In this document: positions 6,228 to 12,207 of the stretch, piece by piece | How positions within the stretch are numbered: the stretch's first letter is position 1 | Layout: each line of letters begins with the position of its first letter | Made by a program: the position numbers and the translations under genes | Notes under the pieces: generated by a model | Seen by the model: only the letters and a program-made list of their open reading frames with translations | The model's database searches: none | Told to the model about the DNA's origin: nothing | Assembly (NCBI GenBank): GCA_031284105.1 | Contig: JAITAN010000106.1 | Span: 1-12,207 of the forward strand | Length of the DNA stretch: 12,207 nucleotides | Source of the DNA: Treponema sp. | GTDB lineage: Bacteria; Spirochaetota; Spirochaetia; Treponematales; Breznakiellaceae | Direction: 5' to 3'

Positions 6228-8288
6228 CTAATTCCCGTTACTGTTTTGCCTGCTGAAATTTTCCAGAGAGTTTGACATCTGCTCCATACGGTTGTAGGCG
6301 CTTTCCATTTGGCTGTACTGTACCCGCAGCGCCGCTTCTTTTTCCGCAAGCTGTTTATCTAAAGCCGCTATACGCTGCTCATCCGCCTTGATGCGGGAAT
6401 CAATGGTCGCGGTTCTTATGGAAATAAGCCCGCCGGTCTCCACATAAGGCCTGGTAAGACTTTCGATTGCGTATGCTATGCCGCTGTCAACGATAAGGTC
6501 GCCGTTGGTATCAAAACCGAAAAGCTGCTGCAATTCGGTGAGGCTCATTTCCAAAGCTTCGTCAAGCTTTTTTTCGTCAATTTCAAGATACCCCCGCAGG
6601 CGGGAAGCGTCGTAGCTGCCGCCGCCCATACGCATATCGGTACCGATACCGTATTTGGCAAGCATTGTGGTTCCGGCTGCGATGGGGTAGGGCGCCGTTA
6701 CAGTGTTTTGTATGGCGTTCTTGTATTGAGTCAGGGTAGAATCCTTGGAAAATGTCCCCATACGATCACTCATTGCCTTTTGTTCCTCTTGCGTTAAGTA
6801 AGAAAGTTCCTGTATGATGCGGTCATCCGTACGGGTAAGAACATTGATTTCCGCCATGAGTCTGTTATAATTACCCACAAAAGTAATGACGGCGTCTTTT
6901 ACGGTCTCTTTATCGGCTTCAACCGTTATACGTACCGGCGCATCGGATGGTTTTTTTACGGTTACGGTGATACCGGGCAGAATATCGTCTATGGTATTGG
7001 TTGTACGGGATATATCGATACCTTCCATAGAGATGACGGCATCTTGGGCAATGGAAACGGGGTTCTTCGGCTTGTAATTGATGGAAGCGCTCGGATCCAT
7101 AACCTGTATGCGCTGGATCGACACGTCGCGGTGCGTATTCTTATTAACGATAGCCAGAGAAACAAGGGTTTTGCCGATCTCGGAATCAGGAATCTGAAAG
7201 GAAACCTGTGTAAAGCCGGTTGTATCTTCTACCGGTGCAAGCTCAACGCTCGTGCCGTCCGAAAAAGTCAAGGATAAAACGTCCATATCGTCAATGCGTA
7301 CCGGCGGTTCGGGCGGCTTCCATTCAGGAATGGGTACCGAAGAAGGCGCTCCGTCAATAACGATGCCGTTAAATGTGACGGAACCCGTCTTAGGTATGGA
7401 AGGACCGGGCGGCGGCTCGGCTTTAGGCGGCGGCTCGGTTGCCCGGACTTTTGTGGCAGTCTCAAATGAGATCGTCAAGCCCCGGTTCGCGACCGTATTA
7501 TCGGGAAACATGACGGAAGCGCCGCCCGTTGCACTTATTTTGAGGATGCCGTTGTCAACAGTAACCAATTGCGCCGCACCCTGCCGCGGCAGGGCTTGTC
7601 CTGTATGTTGTACAGCCTCTTGAGCGGTACCGTTTACAGTGGCGGCATGTATGGGGACATCTTGAAAGCGTATCTGTTGCTCCACTATACCGCTCTTGAG
7701 CGCCATGTCCAATGCGGCATTGGAGAAGATGAGATTATTCCCCGCTCCTGTGATTTTTGATTCGATAAGGAGGGACTTTTTTCCAGTCTGTACCGTTACA
7801 AAACTCGCCTCTATCTTGCCCTTACCGCGGCGGTTAAAAGCATCGACAAACTCTTTGAGAGATCCGCCCTTAAAATCGAAGGATACTTGCTCCGCGCCTG
7901 AAGAAACGGTATAGGCACCCGCTTCTACCGTAAACGAATCGTCCAAAGGCGAAGACAGAAAACGATCCGCCTGGGCAATCTGTCTAACGGTGAATTCTTT
8001 TGTCTGCGATGCGGTTTGACGTACTGCGGTACCCGTCAGCACCGACCCATCAGAAGAAGTAATAATACGATCGTTGAAAGGATTCTGAAAGGAATAAAGC
8101 TGGCGGACACTATCCCGCAGAGAAACCATGCGCCTGTTTACATCTTGCCAATAGGTCTTTTGCTCTAGTAAAGTCTCTTTTTCCTGCTCCGAGCGATCAC
8201 GAGGGATGCGCTCAATTTTCATGAGGCTTTCTATTATTTCACCGGTGTTAAATCGGCTTGAAACACCGGGCATGTACACATCTGACAC
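6228..8288 (-). CDS. fliD: FliD, flagellar filament cap protein (HAP2)
   Basis: A 686-residue exported cap that sits at the tip of the growing filament and guides flagellin folding. The N-terminal FliD domain is seen in MPGVSSRFNTGEIIESLMKI (6-25), followed by helices to about 70. The C-terminal FliD domain spans about 425-670 (QDAVISMEGIDISRTTNTID ... VGNYNRLMAEINVLTRTDD ... YLEIDEKKLDEAL) and ends in a coiled-coil stretch (about 625-675). The start is a GTG at 8288 that overlaps the flaG TAG by one base, so translation is likely coupled. The only Shine-Dalgarno candidate is a weak GATGAG. The central part is larger than in enterobacterial FliD and carries two Pro-rich linkers (about 285-299 and 319-330) around a strand-rich insert. 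Confidence 0.95.
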   Translation of the reverse strand: MSDVYMPGVSSRFNTGEIIESLMKIERIPRDRSEQEKETLLEQKTYWQDVNRRMVSLRDSVRQLYSFQNPFNDRIITSSDGSVLTGTAVRQTASQTKEFTVRQIAQADRFLSSPLDDSFTVEAGAYTVSSGAEQVSFDFKGGSLKEFVDAFNRRGKGKIEASFVTVQTGKKSLLIESKITGAGNNLIFSNAALDMALKSGIVEQQIRFQDVPIHAATVNGTAQEAVQHTGQALPRQGAAQLVTVDNGILKISATGGASVMFPDNTVANRGLTISFETATKVRATEPPPKAEPPPGPSIPKTGSVTFNGIVIDGAPSSVPIPEWKPPEPPVRIDDMDVLSLTFSDGTSVELAPVEDTTGFTQVSFQIPDSEIGKTLVSLAIVNKNTHRDVSIQRIQVMDPSASINYKPKNPVSIAQDAVISMEGIDISRTTNTIDDILPGITVTVKKPSDAPVRITVEADKETVKDAVITFVGNYNRLMAEINVLTRTDDRIIQELSYLTQEEQKAMSDRMGTFSKDSTLTQYKNAIQNTVTAPYPIAAGTTMLAKYGIGTDMRMGGGSYDASRLRGYLEIDEKKLDEALEMSLTELQQLFGFDTNGDLIVDSGIAYAIESLTRPYVETGGLISIRTATIDSRIKADEQRIAALDKQLAEKEAALRVQYSQMESAYNRMEQMSNSLENFSRQNSNGN

Positions 8289-8662
8289 TATATCAGCTCA
8301 TCAAACAGGATGCCTATGGTTTCTTTGATTTTACCATGAATCCTACGCAGCTCTTCCGGCGGTAGTATTTTAACTACTTTGTCGGTTTCACGATCGATCA
8401 CTTTAACAAATATCTCATGAGATTCATGATCCACAGTAAATTTAAGTTTTTTGTTCAGCGTAAAACTTATCTGCTCCAAATCTTTCACCACTTTATCAAC
8501 ATTCAACGGCTCTGATTCATCTTTGCTTACGGATAGAGATGAAGTAATGTTGTTAATCGCTGAAATTTTCCGTCCGGCTGTCTTTGTTAAAGGCAACCGG
8601 ACGGTGCCGCTTCCTTGCGCATACGCCGATTCATTTATAGCTGCCACCATTTGCATACTCAT
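8288..8662 (-). CDS. flaG: FlaG-family flagellar protein
   Basis: A 124-residue protein. The C-terminal half is the FlaG domain: LKFTVDHESHEIFVKVIDRE (73-92) followed by VVKILPPEELRRIH (96-109), matching the family pattern of two strands with a D-x-x-T turn and the I-P-P-E-E motif. The N-terminal 60 residues are polar and poorly conserved, as usual. In other bacteria FlaG affects filament length and lies beside fliD, which fits here. The start is the ATG at 8662, with AAAGGAG about eight bases upstream. It lies 136 bases after the second flaB, beyond two hairpins, and its stop overlaps the fliD start by one base. Confidence 0.88.
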   Translation of the reverse strand: MSMQMVAAINESAYAQGSGTVRLPLTKTAGRKISAINNITSSLSVSKDESEPLNVDKVVKDLEQISFTLNKKLKFTVDHESHEIFVKVIDRETDKVVKILPPEELRRIHGKIKETIGILFDELI

Positions 8663-8686
8663 AGCGTATCTCCTTTGTTTTTAAAT

Positions 8687-8707
8687 TTTCGGTTATTTTC
8701 GGTAAAA
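8687..8707 (-). repeat. Short direct repeat in the flaG leader
   Basis: On the minus strand the 10-base block ACCGAAAATA is followed at once by ACCGAAAATT, about 25-45 bases before the flaG start. The spacing to the upstream sequence does not fit a sigma-28 promoter. It may be a regulator site or chance; only the repeat itself is certain. Confidence 0.4.
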
Positions 8708-8748
8708 ACTCAAGAGCAACTCTAAAACAAATGTTTTCGGAGTTGCTC
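8704..8748 (-). terminator. Rho-independent terminator after the second flaB
   Basis: On the minus strand, GAGCAACTC pairs with GAGTTGCTC (9 bp), with a further inner AAAAC-ATTT-GTTTT hairpin, and is followed by TTGAGTTTTT. It lies about 50 bases after the flaB stop. Together with the hairpin before it, it would end most flagellin transcripts and let only some read into flaG-fliD, fitting the large excess of filament over cap protein. Confidence 0.75.
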
Positions 8749-8756
8749 ACACTATA

Positions 8757-8781
8757 AAGAGACGACATCCAGGTGTCTCTT
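8757..8781 (-). other. Hairpin directly after the second flaB
   Basis: AAGAGAC pairs with GTCTCTT over an 11-base loop, starting about 18 bases after the flaB stop codon. Only a short T-run follows, so it is more likely an mRNA 3'-end stabiliser, or the first of two tandem terminators, than a full terminator by itself. Confidence 0.55.
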
Positions 8782-8798
8782 CGTATTTTTAATAAAGA

Positions 8799-9623
8799 CT
8801 ATAAAAGCTGCAACGCCGTCTGCGGCTGCATATTAGCCTGTGCGAGAAGCGCTGTTCCTGTACGCGACAAAATGTTGTTCTTGGTGTACAATACGGTTTC
8901 GGCTGCGATATCGGTATCCCGTATGCGTGATTCCGCGCCTTGAAGATTTTCCGCAGCAATTTGAACGCCGTTAGAAGCCGTTTCAAACCTGTTCTGGAAT
9001 GCGCCAAGGTCGGCTCGTTGTTTAGAAACGATTTTCAGAGCGTTATCTAATGTCTTGATAGCGGCATTTGCTTCATCGGCGGATGTAAGCTTTAGACCGT
9101 CAATACCAAGCGCCTGCGTGTTCATGTTTTCCACATAGAATCGCTCGTTCTGATACTCGTTAGCGCCAACCTGAAGATGCATAATGGTTGATGATTCTCT
9201 GCCGAATGATCCGGTTAAAAGCAAGATACCGTTGAATTGGGCATGAGAAGCGATACGGTTCACTTCATCGACAAGTTGGGACACCTCGACCTGAATCTGT
9301 TCGCGGTCATCTTCGGTATAGATACCGTTTGCCGCCTGCACGGAAAGGTCCCTGAGCCGGTGTAGAATATCCTGCGTTTCCTGAAGGTAGCCCTCGGTTG
9401 TCTGAATAAAGGATACGCCGTTTTGGATATTTTTATCCGCCTGATTCAAACCGCGGATCTGGCTGCGGAGCTTTTCGGAAACCGCAAGCCCTGATGCATC
9501 ATCCGCGGCTCTGTTTATTCGCTCTCCCGAACTGAGCTTCTCAATATTACCGTCCAACCGGGTTTGTACAATACCGATCCCACGATCGGCGAATTGAGCG
9601 CTTAAATTATGATTTATTACCAT
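8799..9623 (-). CDS. flaB: FlaB flagellin, second copy (periplasmic flagellar filament core)
   Basis: A 274-residue core flagellin of the spirochaete periplasmic flagellum, exported by the flagellar type III apparatus without a signal peptide. The N-terminal D0/D1 part (1-140; NIEKLSSGERINRAADDASG, then LAVSEKLRSQIRGLNQ) and the C-terminal part (about 195-274; ESRIRDTDIAAE ... LLAQANMQPQTALQLL) are typical. The central domain is short, as in all FlaB. By eye it is about three quarters identical to the first copy over the N-terminal 135 residues, with clear differences at 15-25 and in the middle (FGRESSTIMHLQVGANEYQN). The two genes use different codons, so they are old paralogues rather than a recent duplication. 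The start ATG at 9623 has GGAGATA upstream. A large hairpin with a T-run ends just before this ribosome site. Confidence 0.97.
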   Translation of the reverse strand: MVINHNLSAQFADRGIGIVQTRLDGNIEKLSSGERINRAADDASGLAVSEKLRSQIRGLNQADKNIQNGVSFIQTTEGYLQETQDILHRLRDLSVQAANGIYTEDDREQIQVEVSQLVDEVNRIASHAQFNGILLLTGSFGRESSTIMHLQVGANEYQNERFYVENMNTQALGIDGLKLTSADEANAAIKTLDNALKIVSKQRADLGAFQNRFETASNGVQIAAENLQGAESRIRDTDIAAETVLYTKNNILSRTGTALLAQANMQPQTALQLL

Positions 9624-9637
9624 TTGTTATCTCCATA

Positions 9638-9720
9638 ATAAAAAAAGGATCGCCTGTCAAATTTTTACGACTTTAACCGGGCGGCTACGGCTGCCCGTTC
9701 GTTATTGACAAGCGATCCTT
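9638..9720 (-). terminator. Long inverted-repeat terminator or attenuator between the two flagellin genes
   Basis: Arms at 9645-9660 and 9705-9720 pair over 16 positions on the minus-strand RNA, one of them a G-U pair (the plus-strand RNA would have a C-A mismatch there). An inner hairpin with arms CGGGCGGC and GCTGCCCG lies at 9678-9697. The outer stem is followed by a run of seven T, then ATTATGGAGATAACAAATG, i.e. the ribosome site and start of the second flaB. It can act as the terminator of the first flaB. Its 3' arm is close enough to the second start to affect its translation. Confidence 0.7.
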
Positions 9721-9745
9721 ACGCTATACATACTCCTCATGTAAG

Positions 9746-9779
9746 TCCGTACGGTCTCGCATAAGCGAAGCCGTACGGA
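9746..9779 (-). other. Hairpin directly after the first flaB
   Basis: TCCGTACGG pairs with CCGTACGGA (9 bp), with a further inner TCGC-TTAT-GCGA stem, starting about 18 bases after the flaB stop. No T-run follows. A role as an mRNA 3'-end protector or processing site, leaving a stable monocistronic flagellin mRNA, is more likely than intrinsic termination. Confidence 0.6.
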
Positions 9780-9797
9780 TGTTACGCTGCCGCCAGA

Positions 9798-10640
9798 TTA
9801 CTGGAGCAGTTGAAGCGCCGACTGACTGCGCTGATTTGCCTGAGCCAGCAAAGCGGTACCGGACTGAGACAGAATCTGGTTCTTGGTGTAAGCAACAGTT
9901 TCCGCCGCAATGTTGGTATCGCGGATACGGGATTCGGACGCCTGAAGGTTTTCAGCGCCGATGTCAATACCGCGAATGGCGTGTTCCAGACGGTTCTGAT
10001 ACCCGCCAAGATCTGCCCGCTGCTTGCTGATGGCCTTAAGCGCGCTGTCGAGAGTACCGATAGCGGCATTTGCTTCGTCCGCACTCTGGAGAGAAATGGG
10101 TCCCTGCTCGCCGCCGATTCCAAGCGCGCTAGCGTTCATGTTGCCGATAAAGACCTGCTCGCGCTGATCCATGTTGGCGCCGATGTGGAGATACAGAGCT
10201 TCTGCACCGCCGTCCTGGGCATACCGGCCGGTAAGCATATTCAAACCGTTGAACTGGGCATGAGAAGCAATGCGGTTCACTTCGTCAACAAGCTGGGACA
10301 CTTCCACCTGAATTTGTTCGCGGTCATCGGCGGTATAAATACCGTTGGCGCTTTGAACGGCAAGTTCACGTAGGCGCTGAACAATGTCCTGGGTTTCCTG
10401 CAGATAACCTTCGGTTACCTGAATAAAGGAAATACCGTCTGAGGCATTGGCAGAAGCGCGATTCAAACCGCGGATCTGGCTGCGGAGTTTTTCGGAAACA
10501 GCGAGACCGGAAGCATCATCGCCGGCGCGATTGATACGGAGACCGGAAGAAAGTTTCTCGATGTTCTTACCAATACTAGTTTCGGTAACACCCAGCGAGC
10601 GATCGGCAAACTGAGCACTTAAATTATGGTTGATGATCAT
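9798..10640 (-). CDS. flaB: FlaB flagellin, first copy (periplasmic flagellar filament core)
   Basis: A 280-residue core flagellin. The start MIINHNLSAQFADRSLGVTE is the usual FlaB beginning. The ATG at 10640 is chosen because GGGAGG lies at the correct six-base spacing; an in-frame ATG at 10646 touches the ribosome site and is unlikely. The conserved N-terminal part is at 1-140 (KNIEKLSSGLRINRAGDDAS ... REQIQVEVSQLVDEVNRIAS), the variable middle at about 141-190 (TGRYAQDGGAEALYLHIGAN), and the C-terminal part at about 195-280, ending LAQANQRSQSALQLLQ. There is no Cys and no signal peptide. It has its own strong promoter and a structured leader, and is followed by a hairpin, so it is probably the most highly expressed gene of the block. 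The filament also needs FlaA sheath proteins, which are not in this window. Confidence 0.97.
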   Translation of the reverse strand: MIINHNLSAQFADRSLGVTETSIGKNIEKLSSGLRINRAGDDASGLAVSEKLRSQIRGLNRASANASDGISFIQVTEGYLQETQDIVQRLRELAVQSANGIYTADDREQIQVEVSQLVDEVNRIASHAQFNGLNMLTGRYAQDGGAEALYLHIGANMDQREQVFIGNMNASALGIGGEQGPISLQSADEANAAIGTLDSALKAISKQRADLGGYQNRLEHAIRGIDIGAENLQASESRIRDTNIAAETVAYTKNQILSQSGTALLAQANQRSQSALQLLQ

Positions 10641-10694
10641 AATCATCCTCCCTGAAAAGATGTGCCGGTAGCATCCATGCAGCCGGCAGGGTAC
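10641..10694 (-). promoter_or_regulatory. Structured flaB leader with two GGAUG motifs (candidate CsrA sites)
   Basis: The leader, about 83 bases if transcription starts near 10723, has a hairpin at 10663-10688 (TGCCGG/CCGGCA) whose apex is GCATGGATGC, placing GGAUG (10672-10676) in the loop region. A second GGAUG (10644-10648) overlaps the Shine-Dalgarno sequence GGGAGGATG. The two motifs are 28 bases apart. One GGA in a hairpin loop plus one on the ribosome site is the known layout for CsrA control of flagellin mRNA in Bacillus. Whether CsrA binds here is inference. Confidence 0.45.
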
Positions 10695-10719
10695 AAGACC
10701 AAAGGCCTTTATATGTACC
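10689..10719 (-). other. 5'-proximal hairpin of the flaB leader
   Basis: GGTACA pairs with TGTACC around the 10-base palindrome AAAGGCCTTT (10701-10710). It would form at or near the 5' end of the flaB mRNA and could protect it from decay or compete with folding of the next hairpin. Confidence 0.4.
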
Positions 10720-10729
10720 TCTTGTAGAA

Positions 10730-10758
10730 AATATACCATTACTATTATTTTTTTGCAA
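10730..10758 (-). promoter_or_regulatory. Sigma-70-type promoter of the first flaB
   Basis: A -35 TTGCAA (10758-10753) and a -10 TATATT (10735-10730) are 17 bases apart on the minus strand, about 90 bases before the flaB start. No sigma-28 pattern (TAAA-N15-GCCGATAA) fits this region, so flagellin transcription here probably uses the main sigma factor. Confidence 0.6.
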
Positions 10759-10769
10759 GTGTCTATTGC

Positions 10770-10797
10770 TTTTTTTTTGCTTTTTTGACCATTTTTT
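10770..10797 (-). promoter_or_regulatory. A-tract upstream (UP-like) element of the flaB promoter
   Basis: Runs of nine, six and six A on the minus strand (plus-strand T at 10770-10778, 10781-10786 and 10792-10797) lie directly upstream of the -35 box at roughly helical spacing. Such tracts bend DNA and form UP elements that strengthen promoters. A fourth run of seven A lies inside the promoter spacer. Confidence 0.45.
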
Positions 10798-10799
10798 CG

Positions 10800-11013
10800 T
10801 TGATTAGAGCGTTATAAATTAAAATATTCTATCCGATTCCATAGACCCAAAAGCGTTTTTGCAAATATCGGCGGAGCGTCAATTTTGTAACGGGCGCTTC
10901 GGCTTGAACAGCGTCAACAAGCCGGCGACGGTAAAATATGTATGAGAGAGACGGAAGGCATTTACGCGCTCATGTCTGATTATTGCGGACATCGCGTATG
11001 GATGTGGAGCCGG
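10800..11013. other. Non-coding stretch upstream of the flagellin promoter
   Basis: No convincing gene. The only frame with an ATG worth noting (plus strand 10942-11088, 48 codons, starting MRETEGIYALMSDYCGHRVW) has no ribosome site and runs into the perfect hairpin of the structured RNA candidate. Confidence 0.5.
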
Positions 11014-11018
11014 ATCGG

Positions 11019-11186
11019 AGTACGAGCAATGAAGATTAGACCGGCGGATCAGAGAACTTACCGATCCGCCGGCGTCATAAGGCTATGATATAGTAGCTGA
11101 TAAGGTAAAAGAGATAGTCCTAATCGCTCGTACTTCGGTAGCGGTGAGATGAATTCCCCTATAGAAATAAAGCGGGGCGTTTTTTG
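11019..11186 (+). ncRNA. Candidate structured RNA with its own terminator (class unknown)
   Basis: An outer stem joins AGTACGAGC (11019-11027) plus GATTAG (11034-11039) to CTAATC (11120-11125) plus GCTCGTACT (11126-11134): 15 pairs with one six-base bulge. Inside are a perfect 10-bp hairpin CCGGCGGATC/GATCCGCCGG (11041-11072) and a 5-bp hairpin TCATA-AGGC-TATGA (11075-11088). Downstream, TAC-TTCG-GTA is a UUCG-tetraloop hairpin that would compete with the outer stem. CCCC/GGGG around 11157-11177, followed by CGTTTTTT, is terminator-like on the plus strand. I found no clear promoter. It does not match the common riboswitches, tmRNA, RNase P RNA or tRNA that I can recall. A remnant of a mobile element is the main alternative. 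Confidence 0.4.
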
Positions 11187-11187
11187 T
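11154..11187 (+). terminator. Terminator-like element on the plus strand
   Basis: CCCC at 11157-11160 can pair with GGGG at 11174-11177 over an AT-rich loop, and the stem is followed by CGTTTTTTG. The stem is short but pure GC. It would end a plus-strand transcript crossing the structured RNA candidate. Confidence 0.4.
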
Positions 11188-11884
11188 TGGCGTTGCCAAT
11201 GCTAATCGGCCTGAAGGTATTAGACCCGCCGCGAATAACAATCATTATGTGAATAGAATCCGTTCTTGTCCTATTGCGCGGGCAAGCGGTGCAATACGGT
11301 GAAGACCGGTTAGGCAACAGCAGGTAGGCGGTCCAAGACCACACCGCGTTCTTCTTCTCAGTCCTTTTCTCCGCCATGTTGTGCGGAGCGACTGCACCAC
11401 AGCATCGTCAAAGCCCGTCGTCCGCGGCGTTTTCAGAGGCGTTTTCAGAAACTTGCCTCCGCTGCTCGTAAATTGCGCGCTTACTTCTATAAATGGCAGC
11501 TTCCCACGGCCGGCGCGGGTAATAATCAAAAACTGCGTGTTTTTATTCTCCGCGAGCCGCCTCCGCCTTGATTCGCCCGCTTGTCCCCGCGTTCACAAAA
11601 TACACGCCGCAGGATGGGTCGTCTCCGTCTATTTTGATCTTGCCGTCTATAATTTTTGCATTCCATCCGGACGGCTGCTGGTCGTTGACGCTGCCCATCC
11701 TCATGTCCGTTACCTGATCTATAAAAAGCCGCAATTATCCCCCGGTGTATACCCCGGCAATCACACTGCGTTTATCGTTGCGTGAACACGCCCCAGAGAG
11801 CGTATCACCGGAACAAAACCCGTTCTTTTCCTTTCCTCAATGGCTTTCTTGGTTAAGCGCCAAACTCCGATTTTTAATCGGCAT
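11188..11884. other. 697-base stretch without a recognisable gene
   Basis: Several frames are open on both strands but none has a convincing start, ribosome site or motif. The most protein-like piece is on the minus strand at 11543-11734 (TTG start; includes GWNAKIIDGKIKIDGDDPSC then GVYFVNAGTSG), which may be a fragment of a longer lost protein. A 12-bp tandem duplication (GGCGTTTTCAGA twice) lies near 11430-11455. The stretch ends at the IS3 element at 11885 and may be sequence damaged by insertions. Confidence 0.4.
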
Positions 11885-11911
11885 CTGGACTTCCCCCGAT
11901 ATGATGGACAG
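11885..11911 (-). repeat. IS3-family terminal inverted repeat (3' end of the element)
   Basis: The plus strand reads CTGGACTTCCCCCGATATGA then TGGACAG, matching the repeat at 754-780 in opposite orientation at 20 of 27 positions. It lies a few bases after the orfB stop at 11916, the usual place for the right end of an IS3 element. The outermost TG is at 11886-11887. Confidence 0.75.
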
Positions 11912-11915
11912 TAGG

Positions 11916-12207
11916 TTAAGCAGTGCCGTAATGTGTTAATGCTATCGGTATGGCATAGCCGAGCGCCGAATGTCTACGGCGCTTATTATAATACCGTTCA
12001 ATATACTCACATACCTCTACCCTCTCCTCCTCTTTTGAGTGTCTCCCTTCTACCTTATCCACTTCCGCTTTTAACGTCTTAAAAAACTCTCCGCACAGGC
12101 ATTGTCCCAACAGTTCCCTTTCCGGCTCATACTCTGTCTGACTTGCGGACACCACGCCGACAGCGCGTCTCGAAATTCTTTACTGCAATACTGTACTCCC
12201 CGGTCCG
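11916..12207 (-). pseudogene. IS3-family transposase orfB, C-terminal part, frameshifted
   Basis: From the window edge one frame reads DRGVQYCSKEFRDAL ... SMSRKGNCWDNACAES, holding the second catalytic Asp (DRGVQY) and the catalytic Glu (CAES) of the DDE integrase core. The conserved continuation FFKTLKAEVDKVEGRHSKEE ... RYYNKRRRHSALGYAIP lies in the next frame and ends at 11916. The switch is at a run of six A on the plus strand (12081-12086) where seven would keep the frame. Either the copy is dead or one base was lost in sequencing. The tail after the Glu, including the RRRHSALGY signature, is complete. Confidence 0.88.

Larger units (their letters stand above)
11885..12207 (-). mobile_element. 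IS3-family element, 3' end, continuing beyond the window
   Basis: It includes the orfB 3' part and the terminal repeat. It lies in the same orientation as the IS3 remnant at 300-779, so the 11-kb segment between them is bracketed by IS3 ends in direct orientation. The segment holds ordinary chromosomal genes, so I do not read it as a composite transposon. Confidence 0.8.

Noticed and set aside
9624..9660. Perfect TTGACA -35 box just upstream of the second flaB
   Set aside because: It is part of the hairpin arm, and the matching -10 position would overlap the ribosome site, leaving almost no leader.
10942..11088. 48-codon ORF starting MRETEGIYALM
   Set aside because: No ribosome site, no motif, and it crosses a perfect 10-bp hairpin.
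11019..11134. Group I intron core, from AGAGATAGTCC near 11110-11120
   Set aside because: The sequence resembles the conserved P7 strand, but no matching partner strand is found upstream and the CAGAGA at 11050 is locked in a perfect hairpin.
11019..11134. Retron RNA
   Set aside because: The outer inverted repeats fit loosely, but no reverse transcriptase gene follows and the inner hairpins do not look like msr/msd. Kept only as a remark.
11381..11785. 134-codon plus-strand ORF with a GTG start
   Set aside because: No ribosome site or recognisable motif; frames on the opposite strand are just as open, so coding is not supported.
780..11885. Composite transposon bounded by two IS3 ends
   Set aside because: The cargo is core flagellar and tRNA-modification genes, the two IS copies are diverged, and both are broken.

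Overview
The window looks like a piece of a Treponema-type spirochaete chromosome, possibly from a host-gut treponeme. The clues are two adjacent periplasmic flagellin core (FlaB) genes starting MIINHNLSAQFADR and MVINHNLSAQFADR, and the minus-strand order flaB - flaB - flaG - fliD - unknown - small unknown - tsaE - tsaB. As far as I remember, this order is shared with the flaB1/flaB3/fliD region of Treponema pallidum. Base composition is moderate, near half GC. The genus is an inference from memory; no search was run.

Layout from left to right. Positions 1-150 hold the C-terminal end of an IS5-family transposase. Positions 300-779 hold an IS3-family remnant reading leftward: orfA with a disabling frameshift, a programmed A7 slippery site, the first part of orfB, and one terminal inverted repeat. 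Positions 980-2452 encode a long receiver + AraC-type response regulator with no partner kinase in view. Positions 2567-3380 are a repeat-rich patch with a predicted lipoprotein built of ten 21-bp repeats, then REP-like palindromes and a 22-bp tandem repeat.

Positions 3532-10640 are the core block, all on the minus strand, so it reads from right to left: flaB (first copy, with a strong promoter and a structured leader), flaB (second copy), flaG, fliD, a 279-aa unknown that follows fliD by one base, a 434-bp non-coding gap, an 88-aa unknown, tsaE and tsaB. The flagellar genes make the filament core, a FlaG-type accessory protein and the filament cap. TsaE and TsaB belong to the t6A tRNA-modification machinery and are linked to them only by position.

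Positions 10641-11884 have no convincing gene. They hold the flagellin promoter and leader and, on the plus strand at 11019-11186, a candidate structured RNA ending in a terminator-like element. From 11885 to the right edge lies the 3' end of a second IS3-family element, also on the minus strand, whose orfB has a one-base loss in a homopolymer.

The most interesting points are the first flagellin leader with two GGAUG motifs, one in a hairpin loop and one on the Shine-Dalgarno sequence (CsrA-like layout); a 76-bp inverted-repeat element with a U-tract just upstream of the second flagellin; the 11019-11186 structured RNA candidate; and the uncharacterised 279-aa protein coupled to fliD.
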